Below the pieces are notes generated by a model. The model made no database searches and was not told where the DNA came from. It saw only the letters and a program-made list of their open reading frames with translations. From NCBI RefSeq assembly GCF_014268495.2, contig NZ_CP077087.1, positions 1,429,501-1,493,500 on the forward strand: a stretch of DNA of 64,000 nt, read 5' to 3'. Source of the stretch: Pseudomonas monsensis (GTDB lineage: Bacteria > Pseudomonadota > Gammaproteobacteria > Pseudomonadales > Pseudomonadaceae). Shown here one piece after another: positions 14,864 to 24,391 of the stretch. Position 1 is the stretch's first letter. Each line of letters opens with the position of its first letter. The translations under genes and the position numbers were made by a program.

Positions 14864-14892
14864 AGCCAAACCCTCGGGTTCATGTAAAATGC

Positions 14893-14918
14893 CGCGCTTT
14901 CTCCCCATGGAAAGCGCG
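14893..14918 (+). promoter_or_regulatory. 5'-UTR hairpin ahead of purT
   Basis: CGCGCTTTC (14893-14901) pairs perfectly with GAAAGCGCG (14910-14918) around an 8-base loop. A -10-like TAAAAT lies at 14885-14890, so the stem would be at or near the start of the transcript. A 15-codon frame with an ATG in the loop ends at 14954, but it has no ribosome-binding site. Confidence 0.4.
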
Positions 14919-14963
14919 TCTGGCGTTGCTTTCCTCGATGATCCGCTTCTTTGAGGACCTGAG

Positions 14964-16145
14964 ATGACCCGTATCGGAACTCCATTGTCGCCGACCGCGA
15001 CCCGCGTATTGCTGTGTGGCTGTGGTGAGTTGGGCAAGGAAGTGGTGATCGAGCTGCAACGCCTGGGCGTTGAAGTGATTGCCGTCGACCGTTACGCCAA
15101 CGCGCCGGCCATGCAGGTTGCCCACCGCAGCCACGTGATCAACATGCTCGACGGTGCTGCCCTGCGTGCGGTGATCGAGGCCGAGAAGCCGCACTTCATC
15201 GTGCCGGAAATCGAAGCCATCGCCACCGCCACCCTGGTCGAACTGGAAGCCGAAGGCTTCACCGTGATCCCGACCGCCCGTGCCGCGCAACTGACCATGA
15301 ACCGCGAAGGTATCCGTCGTCTGGCCGCTGAAGAGCTGGACCTGCCGACCTCGCCGTACCACTTTGCCGACACCTTCGAGGATTACAGCAAAGCCGTTGA
15401 GGACCTGGGCTTCCCGTGCGTGGTCAAGCCAGTGATGAGTTCTTCGGGCAAAGGCCAGAGCCTGCTGCGCAGCGTCGATGATGTGCAGAAAGCCTGGGAT
15501 TACGCGCAAGAAGGCGGCCGGGCCGGCAAGGGCCGGGTGATCATTGAAGGCTTCATCGATTTCGACTACGAAATCACCCTGCTGACCGTGCGCCACATTG
15601 GTGGCACCACGTTCTGTGCACCTGTCGGTCACCGTCAGGAGAAGGGCGACTATCAGGAGTCCTGGCAGCCGCAGGCGATGAGCCCGATTGCCCTGGCCGA
15701 GTCCGAGCGCGTTGCCAAAGCGGTCACCGAAGCACTGGGTGGTCGTGGTCTGTTCGGCGTCGAGTTGTTCATCAAGGGCGATCAGGTGTGGTTCAGCGAA
15801 GTTTCGCCGCGCCCGCATGACACCGGTCTGGTGACCCTGATTTCCCAGGACCTGTCGCAGTTTGCGCTGCACGCACGCGCCATTCTCGGCCTGCCGGTGC
15901 CGCTGATCCGTCAGTTCGGCCCTTCGGCTTCGGCGGTGATTCTGGTGGAAGGGCAGTCGACCCAGACTGCCTTCGCCAACCTCGGCGCCGCGCTGAGCGA
16001 GCCGGATACGGCGCTGCGTCTGTTCGGCAAGCCAGAGGTCAATGGTCAGCGTCGCATGGGCGTGGCCTTGGCGCGGGATGAGTCGATCGAGGCTGCGCGA
16101 GCCAAGGCGACCCGCGCTGCTCAGGCTGTTGTGGTAGAGCTGTAA
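14964..16145 (+). CDS. purT: Formate-dependent GAR transformylase
   Basis: ATP-grasp enzyme of 393 residues that makes formyl-GAR from GAR, formate and ATP in purine synthesis. N-terminal Rossmann-like domain: VLLCGCGELGKEVVIELQRLG (about 15-35). ATP-grasp centre: CVVKPVMSSSGKGQSLL (about 153-169) and IIEGFIDFDYEITLLT. Metal and substrate loop: FGVELFIKGDQVWFSEVSPRPHDTG. Length and motifs match E. coli PurT closely. It is monocistronic, ends near a REPIN, and converges with the MFS gene. Confidence 0.97.
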   Translation: MTRIGTPLSPTATRVLLCGCGELGKEVVIELQRLGVEVIAVDRYANAPAMQVAHRSHVINMLDGAALRAVIEAEKPHFIVPEIEAIATATLVELEAEGFTVIPTARAAQLTMNREGIRRLAAEELDLPTSPYHFADTFEDYSKAVEDLGFPCVVKPVMSSSGKGQSLLRSVDDVQKAWDYAQEGGRAGKGRVIIEGFIDFDYEITLLTVRHIGGTTFCAPVGHRQEKGDYQESWQPQAMSPIALAESERVAKAVTEALGGRGLFGVELFIKGDQVWFSEVSPRPHDTGLVTLISQDLSQFALHARAILGLPVPLIRQFGPSASAVILVEGQSTQTAFANLGAALSEPDTALRLFGKPEVNGQRRMGVALARDESIEAARAKATRAAQAVVVEL

Positions 16146-16157
16146 ACCGAGGCGTGT

Positions 16158-16252
16158 CTATCGCGGGCATGCCCGCTCCCACAGGTTTTTTGGTTGTGCA
16201 CAAAATGTGCGATCAACTGAGAACCCTGTGGGAGCGGGCTTGCCCGCGATAG
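16158..16252. repeat. REPIN (GCGGGC type)
   Basis: CTATCGCGGGCATGCCCGCTC and the inverse GAGCGGGCTTGCCCGCGATAG flank about 40 bases between purT and the converging MFS gene. The pair may also help end both transcripts. Confidence 0.88.
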
Positions 16253-16259
16253 CGATCTG

Positions 16260-17576
16260 TCAGGCAACCTGATTCAGATCGTTGCCACGCGTCTCCTTCA
16301 GGCACAGCACCGCTATCAGGCTAAGCACTGCCGCCGCCGATACATACCCGCCGACATAACTCAAACCGCCCATCGCCACCAGTTTCTGCGCGAAGAACGG
16401 TGCCGCCGAGGCACCGACGATTCCGCCCAGGTTGTAAGCGGCCGATGCGCCGGTATAACGCACGTGAGTCGGAAACAGCTCGGGCAACAGCGCCCCCATT
16501 GGCGCAAACGTCACGCCCATCAAGAACAACTCGATGCACAGGAACAGCGCCACCCCCCAGGTCGAGCCCTGAGTCAGCAGCGGCTCCATCAGGAAGCCAG
16601 AAAGAATCGCCAGCACGCCACCAATGATCAGCACCGGTTTGCGCCCGTAACGGTCGCTGGCCCAGGCGGACAGCGGCGTTGCTGCGGCCATGAACAGCAC
16701 GGCAAAGCACAGCAATCCTAGGAACGTCTCGCGGCTGTAGCCAAGGGTGGACACGCCGTAGCTCAGGGAAAATACGGTCGAGATGTAAAACAGCGCGTAG
16801 CACACCACCATGGCCGCCGCACCGAGCAGGGTCGGCGCCCAATACTGGCTGAACAGCTCGACCAGCGGCACTTTCACCCGTTCCTGACGGGCAATGGCGT
16901 TGGCGAACACCGGGGTTTCGTGGAGCTTGAGGCGCACGTACAGGCCGACCATCACCAGCGCCGCACTGAGCAGAAACGGAATCCGCCAGCCCCAACTGCG
17001 GAATTGCTCATCGCTGAGGGTCATGGCCAGTGTCAGAAACAAGCCGTTGGCGGCGAGGAAACCAATCGACGGGCCGAGCTGCGGGAACATGCCGAACCAC
17101 GCCCGTTTGCCTTTCGGTGCGTTTTCCGTCGCCAGCAGCGCCGCCCCACCCCATTCGCCGCCCAGGCCCAGGCCCTGACCGAAACGCAGCACGCACAGCA
17201 GAATCGGCGCCCAGGCCCCGATGCTGGCGTAGCCCGGCAGCACGCCGATCAGCGTCGTACAGACACCCATCAGCAGCAAAGAAGCGACCAGCGTCGATTT
17301 GCGTCCGATACGGTCACCGAAATGGCCGAACAGCGCTGAGCCGAGAGGGCGGGCGAGGAAGGCGATGCCGAACGTGAGAAACGCCGAGAGCATCTGCGCG
17401 GTGCCGGACGTCTGTGGAAAGAACACCGGCCCGATCACCAGCGCGGCAGCGGTGGCGTAAACGTAGAAGTCATAGAACTCGATGGCCGTGCCGATAAAAC
17501 TCGCCGTGGCCACGCGTGTGGCAGAGTTGGTCGGTTGGGCAGGCGCGGTGGCGCTGTAAGCGGTGCTGGTTGTCAT
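16260..17576 (-). CDS. MFS transporter, metabolite:H+ symporter (MHS) family
   Basis: A 438-residue inner-membrane protein with about 12 predicted helices. Motifs include GTAIEFYDFYVYATAAAL near the first helix, MFS motif A HFGDRIGRKSTL after helix 2, GLGLGGEWGGAALL in helix 4 and ASDRYGRKP in the second half, as in the ShiA/ProP/dicarboxylate group. The substrate cannot be named. The start ATG at 17576 has AGGGA 7 bases upstream; the 10 residues before it were rejected. The gap to 17867 holds only a REP-like palindrome. Confidence 0.9.
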   Translation of the reverse strand: MTTSTAYSATAPAQPTNSATRVATASFIGTAIEFYDFYVYATAAALVIGPVFFPQTSGTAQMLSAFLTFGIAFLARPLGSALFGHFGDRIGRKSTLVASLLLMGVCTTLIGVLPGYASIGAWAPILLCVLRFGQGLGLGGEWGGAALLATENAPKGKRAWFGMFPQLGPSIGFLAANGLFLTLAMTLSDEQFRSWGWRIPFLLSAALVMVGLYVRLKLHETPVFANAIARQERVKVPLVELFSQYWAPTLLGAAAMVVCYALFYISTVFSLSYGVSTLGYSRETFLGLLCFAVLFMAAATPLSAWASDRYGRKPVLIIGGVLAILSGFLMEPLLTQGSTWGVALFLCIELFLMGVTFAPMGALLPELFPTHVRYTGASAAYNLGGIVGASAAPFFAQKLVAMGGLSYVGGYVSAAAVLSLIAVLCLKETRGNDLNQVA

Positions 17577-17831
17577 GCGGTGATCCCTGACAGTCATGAG
17601 CTCCATTGGAGCGAATTATTATGGTCGAGCACCCAGGGATGTGGGATGAGGCGCGGTCGCTGTTTCAGGTAGGAACAGTCGCCGGAATGCAGAGGAAATG
17701 GCCGAAACCTTTCGGGTGCGGGGTAAGCACGAGGTTTGGCGGTGCTTGGGTAAGCGACTTGATTATAGGAAGCGGGCTAACGATCAAACAAGAGGGATAA
17801 AAAATCACCGCAATCTGCAGTCCAGTGATTC

Positions 17832-17860
17832 TGTGGCGAGGTCGCAAGCTCCCTCGCCAT
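17832..17860. repeat. Single REP-like palindrome (GGCGAGG type)
   Basis: TGTGGCGAGGTCGCAAGCTC followed by CCTCGCCATAA folds into a short stem. It lies in the gap between the MFS and CNNM genes, where nothing else is seen. Related single palindromes are at 27234-27263 and 55149-55177. Confidence 0.7.
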
Positions 17861-17867
17861 AAAAGCT

Positions 17868-19100
17868 TTAAATCTTGGCCGGCACCAGGCTCGTATGCCA
17901 GATCAACACCTTGCTCACCCGGTTCTCTTCGGTCTCGAGAATCTCCAGGCGATAACGTCCGATCTTCAAGCAAACCGCGCTCTCGGGAATCGTCTCCAAC
18001 GCCTCGGTCACCAGACCATTCAGCGTCTTCGGTCCATCGCTCGGCAAATGCCAGCCCAGGCATTTGTTCAGCTCACGGATTGACGCGGTGCCGTCGATCA
18101 CCATCCGCCCATCCGCCTGCGGATGAATGTGCGGGTTGTCGAGGCTGTGCTCGCTTTCGAATTCGCCGACGATCTCTTCGAGAATGTCTTCCAGAGTGAC
18201 GATGCCCAGCACTTCACCGTACTCATCCACCACCATGCCCAGGCGCCGCTGCTGCTTGTGGAAGTTCAATAATTGCAGTTGCAGTGGCGTGCTTTCCGGC
18301 ACGAAGTACGGCTCATAACTGGCGGCCAGCAGCGCTTCGCGGGTCAGGCTGCCATCGTTGAGCAAATGGCGGATCTGCCGGGTATTGAGCACCGCTTCGA
18401 CCTGATTGATGTCGCTGTGGAACACCGGCAGGCGCGTGCGCTTGTTATGCCGCAGTTGTTCGATGATTTCTTCGATCGAGTCGTCGAGGTTGATGCCGTC
18501 GACGTCACTGCGTGGCACCAGAATGTCGTTGACCGTGATGTTGTCCAGCGCATGAATACCCGCAACCGGGTGTGCCCGGACCGGGTGTTCCGGATCATCA
18601 TAACGGTCGGCCGGCGCTTCATCTTCACTCTGTTGCACCACCTGGGCCTTGCGCACAAACGGCGTCATCAACAGGCCGCTGAGGCGGCTGAACAGCCAGG
18701 CGAACGGATAAACGATCTTCAGCGGAACGCCCAGCAGGGTATTGCCGAAGGCGAGCACGGCATCGGGGTAGCGTTGGGCAACCGTACGCGGGAAGTAATC
18801 AGCAAACACCAGCAGGATGGCACCGGCACCGAGGCACGCCGCCCAAGGGCCGTTTTCTTCACAGAGAAAAATTGCCAGCAACGTGGCAATGACCATCGCG
18901 AGGGCGCGGCACAGGGTGTTGCAGAGGATCAGGCTGTCGAGCGGGAAGCTCAGCTTCGCCAGTGGCTTATCGCTGGCACGCGAGGCGGCGCGTTGCGCGA
19001 GCAGGTGTTGCTGCGCGATTTCGACGGCGGTAAACAGCCCCGACCACAAAACCAGCAGGACAAATACCGCAAGCATCGGCCCTATGGGCAAACCGTCCAT
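17868..19100 (-). CDS. CNNM/CorC (HlyC) family membrane protein with CBS pair
   Basis: A 410-residue inner-membrane protein. A DUF21 (CNNM) domain with four hydrophobic segments covers about 1-150, a CBS pair about 185-310 (ALDNITVNDILVPRSDVDGI; LGMVVDEYGEVLGIVTLEDILEEIVGE), and a CorC_HlyC domain about 325-405. Family members such as E. coli YfjD/CorB are linked to magnesium or cobalt efflux. It is 12 bases downstream of the CcsA-like gene, and this gene pair next to ffh is common in pseudomonads. Confidence 0.9.
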   Translation of the reverse strand: MDGLPIGPMLAVFVLLVLWSGLFTAVEIAQQHLLAQRAASRASDKPLAKLSFPLDSLILCNTLCRALAMVIATLLAIFLCEENGPWAACLGAGAILLVFADYFPRTVAQRYPDAVLAFGNTLLGVPLKIVYPFAWLFSRLSGLLMTPFVRKAQVVQQSEDEAPADRYDDPEHPVRAHPVAGIHALDNITVNDILVPRSDVDGINLDDSIEEIIEQLRHNKRTRLPVFHSDINQVEAVLNTRQIRHLLNDGSLTREALLAASYEPYFVPESTPLQLQLLNFHKQQRRLGMVVDEYGEVLGIVTLEDILEEIVGEFESEHSLDNPHIHPQADGRMVIDGTASIRELNKCLGWHLPSDGPKTLNGLVTEALETIPESAVCLKIGRYRLEILETEENRVSKVLIWHTSLVPAKI

Positions 19101-19112
19101 TTATGCCGCCCG

Positions 19113-19925
19113 TCAGATGTGCAGGATGTATTCACGAACCAGTTTGCTGCCGAAGTACGCCAACATCAGCAGGCAGAAACCGGCGAGCGTCCAGCGAATC
19201 GCCTTGTGGCCACGCCAGCCGAGACGGTTGCGGCCCCACAACAGCACGCTGAACACCACCCAGGCCAGGCACGCCAGCAGGGTCTTGTGCACCAGATGCT
19301 GGGCGAACAGGTTCTCGACGAACAGCCAGCCGGAAATCAGCGACAGCGACAGCAGCGTCCAGCCAGCCCAGAGGAAGCCGAACAGCAGGCTTTCCATGGT
19401 TTGCAGCGGCGGGAAATTCTTGATCAGCCCGGACGGGTGCTTGTGCTTGAGCTGGTGATCTTGCACCAGCAGCAACAAAGCCTGAAACACCGCGATGGTG
19501 AACATGCCGTAGGCGAGGATCGACAACAGAATGTGCGCGAGGATGCCCGGCTCTTCATCAATGATCTGCACGGTGCCGGCCGGCGCGAACTGCGCCAGCA
19601 GCACGGTCACCGCGCCCAGCGGGAACAGCAGCACCAGCAGGTTTTCCACCGGTATGCGCGAGCAGGCGAGCAGGGTCAGGGCAATCACCGCTGCGGCAAT
19701 CAGGCTGGAGGCACTGAAGAAATCCAGGCCCAGGCCGATCGGGGTCAGCAGGTGCGTGAGCAGGCTGGCGCTATGGGCGACCACGGCGAGTACGCCGAGG
19801 CTAACGAGCAGGCGCTTGTTCGCCTTGGCGCCGGTGGCCAGACGGGTGCTCTGATAAAGGGTCGCAGCGGCATATAGAAGGGCGGCGGCGAGGGTGGTCA
19901 GTAAACTGGGTGACAAGGGGAGCAT
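19113..19925 (-). CDS. CcsA/YpjD-like inner-membrane protein (cytochrome c assembly domain)
   Basis: A 270-residue protein with about eight hydrophobic segments and a CcsA-type domain (EEPGILAHILLSILAYGMFTIA, then LWAGWTLLSLSL, VHKTLLACLAWVVFSVLLWGR). Conserved His residues in AHILLS and HLVHK fit the haem-handling family; the YpjD group's own role is not settled. I chose the ATG at 19925 because the hydrophobic N-terminus begins there and the 58 upstream residues are polar and overlap the ffh promoter. It is divergent from ffh. Confidence 0.87.
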   Translation of the reverse strand: MLPLSPSLLTTLAAALLYAAATLYQSTRLATGAKANKRLLVSLGVLAVVAHSASLLTHLLTPIGLGLDFFSASSLIAAAVIALTLLACSRIPVENLLVLLFPLGAVTVLLAQFAPAGTVQIIDEEPGILAHILLSILAYGMFTIAVFQALLLLVQDHQLKHKHPSGLIKNFPPLQTMESLLFGFLWAGWTLLSLSLISGWLFVENLFAQHLVHKTLLACLAWVVFSVLLWGRNRLGWRGHKAIRWTLAGFCLLMLAYFGSKLVREYILHI

Positions 19926-20032
19926 AAATCCTGTTAGGCAAGCCCGAAAGGCGCTGAGTTTGGCATAGAACCGCCATGGCACGAAAGACTCAGGAAGCTG
20001 ACAGCGAGGTGTCCGCCGGCCGCAGTCTTCGC

Positions 20033-20038
20033 TATAAT
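20033..20038 (+). promoter_or_regulatory. Probable ffh promoter -10 box
   Basis: A perfect TATAAT lies about 100 bases before ffh in the divergent gap. No consensus -35 is seen at the right distance, so it is only a -10 call. Confidence 0.45.
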
Positions 20039-20135
20039 CCGCGACCTGCCCACGCCGCAGGCTCGCCGAGCACAAGTTGAATCCGGTCTGGGCCGCCATT
20101 ATCCCGGTCTACACAGGGCCTGAAAGGATCGCGCA

Positions 20136-21512
<1,377 letters not shown>

Positions 21513-21513
21513 G

Positions 21514-21572
21514 GTGCCCCGTCTCACCCATTCTGCTCGCTTATGGCGAGTGAAATGGGTGAGGCGGGACAC
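21514..21572 (+). other. Large hairpin in the ffh-rpsP gap
   Basis: The 19 bases from 21514 pair with 21554-21572 at 17 of 19 positions, and an inner CTCGC/GCGAG stem continues it. A second hairpin CGCCGGT/ACCGGCG follows at 21581-21600. There is no T tract, so it is not a standard terminator; it may be a processing or pausing structure, or a small structured RNA. Confidence 0.6.
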
Positions 21573-21723
21573 TAAGACTTCGCCGGTCGTCGCACCGGCG
21601 CAGACCCTGCAAGGACGCAGGATCAACAGCAAACCCGCACTCGGCGGGAGCTGACTGGCCGTTTTCATCGACGGCTCTCTATGCAAATCTGCACGGCATG
21701 CCATAGGCGCCGGAAAAAGTCAT

Positions 21724-21751
21724 TTGCAAAAGTCCGGATATTCCTTAGAAT
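21724..21751 (+). promoter_or_regulatory. rpsP operon promoter
   Basis: TTGCAA (-35, 21724-21729), a 16-base spacer and TAGAAT (-10, 21746-21751) lie about 70 bases before rpsP, fitting a sigma-70 promoter for rpsP-rimM-trmD-rplS. Confidence 0.6.
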
Positions 21752-21823
21752 ATGCGGCCTTTCGGGCACCCATGCCCGCTGTGCATTTAGATTTGCAGCA
21801 CCGACTACAGGAACGATGTTCAC

Positions 21824-22075
21824 ATGCTAACAATCCGTCTTGCCCTTGGCGGCTCCAAAAAGCGCCCGTTTTACCACCTGACCGTAACCGACTCGCGTAA
21901 CCCGCGTGACGGCTCCCACAAAGAACAGGTTGGCTTCTTCAACCCTGTTGCCCGTGGTCAGGAAGTCCGTCTGTCCGTGAACCAAGAGCGCGTTGCCTAC
22001 TGGCTGAGCGTTGGTGCACAACCTTCTGAGCGCGTTGCTCAGTTGTTGAAGGAATCTGCCAAGGCTGCGGCCTGA
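21824..22075 (+). CDS. rpsP: 30S ribosomal protein S16
   Basis: An 83-residue ribosomal protein matching S16 throughout: MLTIRLALGGSKKRPFYHLTVTDSR at the start (cited by positions 1-25) and VAYWLSVGAQPSERVAQLL near the end. It binds 16S rRNA in the 30S body and assists assembly. First gene of the conserved rpsP-rimM-trmD-rplS operon, 5 bases before rimM. Confidence 0.97.
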   Translation: MLTIRLALGGSKKRPFYHLTVTDSRNPRDGSHKEQVGFFNPVARGQEVRLSVNQERVAYWLSVGAQPSERVAQLLKESAKAAA

Positions 22076-22080
22076 GCAAT

Positions 22081-22617
22081 ATGAACGCGACGCCTGCTGT
22101 TGCCGATGATTTGATCGTTATTGGCAAAATTTATTCTGTTCACGGCGTTCGCGGCGAAGTGAAGGTTTATTCCTTTACTGATCCGACTGAAAACCTGTTG
22201 CAGTACAAAACCTGGACGCTCAAGCGCGAAGGCAATGTCAAACAGGTCGAGCTGGTCAGTGGACGCGGGAGCGATAAGTTCCTGGTCGCAAAGCTCAAGG
22301 GTCTCGATGATCGTGAAGAAGCTCGTCTTCTGGCCGGTTATGAGATCTGCGTGCCGCGCAACCTGTTCGCTGAATTGACCGAAGGCGAGTACTACTGGTA
22401 CCAGCTGGAAGGTCTGAAGGTCATCGACACCCTCGGGCAATTGCTGGGGAAAATCGATCATCTTCTGGAAACCGGCGCCAATGATGTAATGGTAGTCAAG
22501 CCTTGCGCTGGCAGCCTGGATGATCGTGAACGCCTGTTGCCCTATACGGAGCAATGCGTGTTGGCTGTCGACCTCGCAGCGGGCGAGATGAAGGTGGATT
22601 GGGATGCGGACTTCTAA
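22081..22617 (+). CDS. rimM: 16S rRNA processing/30S maturation protein
   Basis: A 178-residue assembly factor that binds S19 during 30S head maturation. The N-terminal RimM barrel contains VIGKIYSVHGVRGEVKVYSFTD (about 13-34), and the PRC-barrel C-terminal domain contains EYYWYQLEGLKVIDTLG. The gene lies between rpsP and trmD, with only two bases before the trmD start. Confidence 0.96.
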   Translation: MNATPAVADDLIVIGKIYSVHGVRGEVKVYSFTDPTENLLQYKTWTLKREGNVKQVELVSGRGSDKFLVAKLKGLDDREEARLLAGYEICVPRNLFAELTEGEYYWYQLEGLKVIDTLGQLLGKIDHLLETGANDVMVVKPCAGSLDDRERLLPYTEQCVLAVDLAAGEMKVDWDADF

Positions 22618-22619
22618 AC

Positions 22620-23372
22620 GTGGCTAATTTGCGCGTAGAAGTGATCAGTTTGTTTCCCGAGATGTTTTCCGCCATTGGCGACTACGGCATCACCAGTCGT
22701 GCGGTCAAACAGGGGCTCTTGCAGCTGACCTGTTGGAATCCGCGAGATTACACGACGGATCGGCATCACACTGTGGACGATCGCCCGTTTGGCGGTGGTC
22801 CGGGCATGGTGATGAAGATCAAGCCCCTGGAAGATGCTCTGGTTCAGGCCAAGGCAGCAGCCGGGGAGGCGGCGAAGGTGATTTACCTGTCCCCCCAAGG
22901 CCGTCAACTGACTCAGTCGGCGGTACGCGAGCTGGCACAATCGGATGCACTGATCCTGATTGCCGGCCGCTATGAAGGCATTGACGAGCGCTTTATTGAG
23001 GCTCATGTCGATGAAGAGTGGTCGATTGGCGACTATGTACTGTCTGGCGGCGAGCTGCCGGCCATGGTCCTGATCGATGCGGTTACACGACTGCTGCCTG
23101 GAGCTTTAGGGCATGCGGATTCCGCTGAGGAAGATTCCTTTACGGATGGTCTGCTGGATTGCCCGCACTACACCCGACCTGAGGTGTATGCGGATCAGCG
23201 TGTTCCCGACGTGTTGCTGAGTGGCAATCACGCGCATATCCGGCGTTGGCGTTTACAGCAGTCCCTTGGTAGGACCTATGAACGACGCGCCGATCTTCTG
23301 GAAAGCCGCTCGCTTTCTGGAGAAGAGAAGAAGCTGCTCGAGGAATACATCCGCGAGCGGGACGATAGTTAA
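22620..23372 (+). CDS. trmD: tRNA (guanine-N1)-methyltransferase
   Basis: A 250-residue SPOUT-fold enzyme that methylates G37 of tRNAs using SAM. Family motifs: VISLFPEMF near the N-terminus, DDRPFGGGPGMVMK, the knot region LIAGRYEGIDERF and DYVLSGGELPAMVLIDAVTRLLPG. The start is GTG at 22620, two bases after the rimM stop, because the protein reads (M)ANLRVEVISLFPEMF as in relatives. Translation is likely coupled to rimM, as no strong ribosome-binding site is seen. Confidence 0.96.
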   Translation: MANLRVEVISLFPEMFSAIGDYGITSRAVKQGLLQLTCWNPRDYTTDRHHTVDDRPFGGGPGMVMKIKPLEDALVQAKAAAGEAAKVIYLSPQGRQLTQSAVRELAQSDALILIAGRYEGIDERFIEAHVDEEWSIGDYVLSGGELPAMVLIDAVTRLLPGALGHADSAEEDSFTDGLLDCPHYTRPEVYADQRVPDVLLSGNHAHIRRWRLQQSLGRTYERRADLLESRSLSGEEKKLLEEYIRERDDS

Positions 23373-23417
23373 CAACGTATCGATGGTAGATCCGACGATT
23401 TACCTTAGGAGCACAGC

Positions 23418-23768
23418 ATGACCAACAAAATCATCCTTGCACTCGAAGCAGAGCAGATGACCAAAGAAATCCCTACCTTTGCCCCGGGCGACACCATTGT
23501 CGTTCAGGTGAAAGTGAAGGAAGGCGATCGTTCCCGTCTGCAAGCGTTCGAAGGCGTTGTAATCGCCAAGCGTAACCGCGGCGTGAACAGTGCGTTCACC
23601 GTGCGTAAAATCTCCAACGGTGTTGGCGTAGAGCGTACTTTCCAGACCTACTCCCCGCAGATCGACAGCATGGCTGTTAAACGTCGCGGTGACGTACGTA
23701 AAGCCAAGCTGTACTACCTGCGCGACCTGTCGGGTAAAGCAGCTCGCATCAAGGAAAAACTGGCTTAA
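23418..23768 (+). CDS. rplS: 50S ribosomal protein L19
   Basis: A 116-residue ribosomal protein at the 30S-50S interface. It matches L19 with [41 protein letters not shown] and the basic C-terminus [17 protein letters not shown]. Last gene of the operon, preceded by AGGAG and followed by a strong terminator. Confidence 0.97.
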
Positions 23769-23784
23769 GTCCAGCTTCCGATGC

Positions 23785-23814
23785 AGAAAAAAGCAGCCTA
23801 CGGGCTGCTTTTTT
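23785..23814 (+). terminator. Rho-independent terminator of the rplS operon
   Basis: AAAAAAGCAGCC, a short loop and GGGCTGCTTTTTT form a clear stem with a T tract 16 bases after rplS. Confidence 0.92.
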
Positions 23815-23859
23815 GTTGCCCGCAATTTATCCACAGCTTTTTTGTTTCAGGCCAGAACC

Positions 23860-24273
23860 ATGACCACCCGTGACCAGGAAATCCAGCGCCGCACCGAACT
23901 CTCGGTAACCCGCGTGACCAAGGCTGTCTTCCCGCCGACCACCAACCACCACAACACCCTGTTCGGCGGCACGGCGCTCGCCTGGATGGATGAGGTGTCG
24001 TTCATCACCGCCACGCGCTTCTGCCGGTTGCCGCTGGTGACCGTGTCCACCGACCGCATCGACTTCAACCACGCGATCCCGGCCGGCTCCATCGTCGAGT
24101 TGGTAGGGCGGGTGATCAAAGTCGGCAATACCAGCCTCAAGGTCGAGGTGGAAGTGTTTGTCGAGAGCATGAGCTGTGATGGCCGCGAGAAGGCAATCCA
24201 CGGACAGTTCAGCTTTGTCGCCATTGATGATGACAAGCGGCCGGTGCCAGTGCTGCCCGGGTTTGCTGCCTGA
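23860..24273 (+). CDS. Acyl-CoA thioesterase (YciA-like hotdog fold)
   Basis: A 137-residue hotdog-fold thioesterase of the YciA/BACH group. The motif HHNTLFGGTALAWMDEVSFITA contains the Asn and Asp expected at the active site, and RIDFNHAIPAGSIVELVGRV follows the family pattern. It would hydrolyse medium- or long-chain acyl-CoA in the cytoplasm. The ATG at 23860 was chosen; the longer upstream frame runs back through the terminator and rplS and is not credible. Confidence 0.9.
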   Translation: MTTRDQEIQRRTELSVTRVTKAVFPPTTNHHNTLFGGTALAWMDEVSFITATRFCRLPLVTVSTDRIDFNHAIPAGSIVELVGRVIKVGNTSLKVEVEVFVESMSCDGREKAIHGQFSFVAIDDDKRPVPVLPGFAA

Positions 24274-24292
24274 TCCAGATTAGAGTCGAGCC

Positions 24293-24382
24293 GTTCGCGA
24301 GCAAGCTCGCTCCCACAGGGTTCGTGTCGAACATAAAAACTGTGAACGACACACTTCCTGTGGGAGCGAGCTTGCTCGCGAA
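24293..24382. repeat. REPIN (TTCGCGAGC type)
   Basis: TTCGCGAGCAAGCTCGCTCC and the inverse GAGCGAGCTTGCTCGCGAA enclose a short spacer between the thioesterase and the converging antiporter gene. Confidence 0.88.
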
Positions 24383-24391
24383 GGCGTCAGG

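Noticed and set aside
18273..19877. 534-codon open frame across the CNNM and CcsA-like genes
   Set aside because: It crosses two genuine genes in antisense and has a Gln/Arg-rich, non-globular composition.
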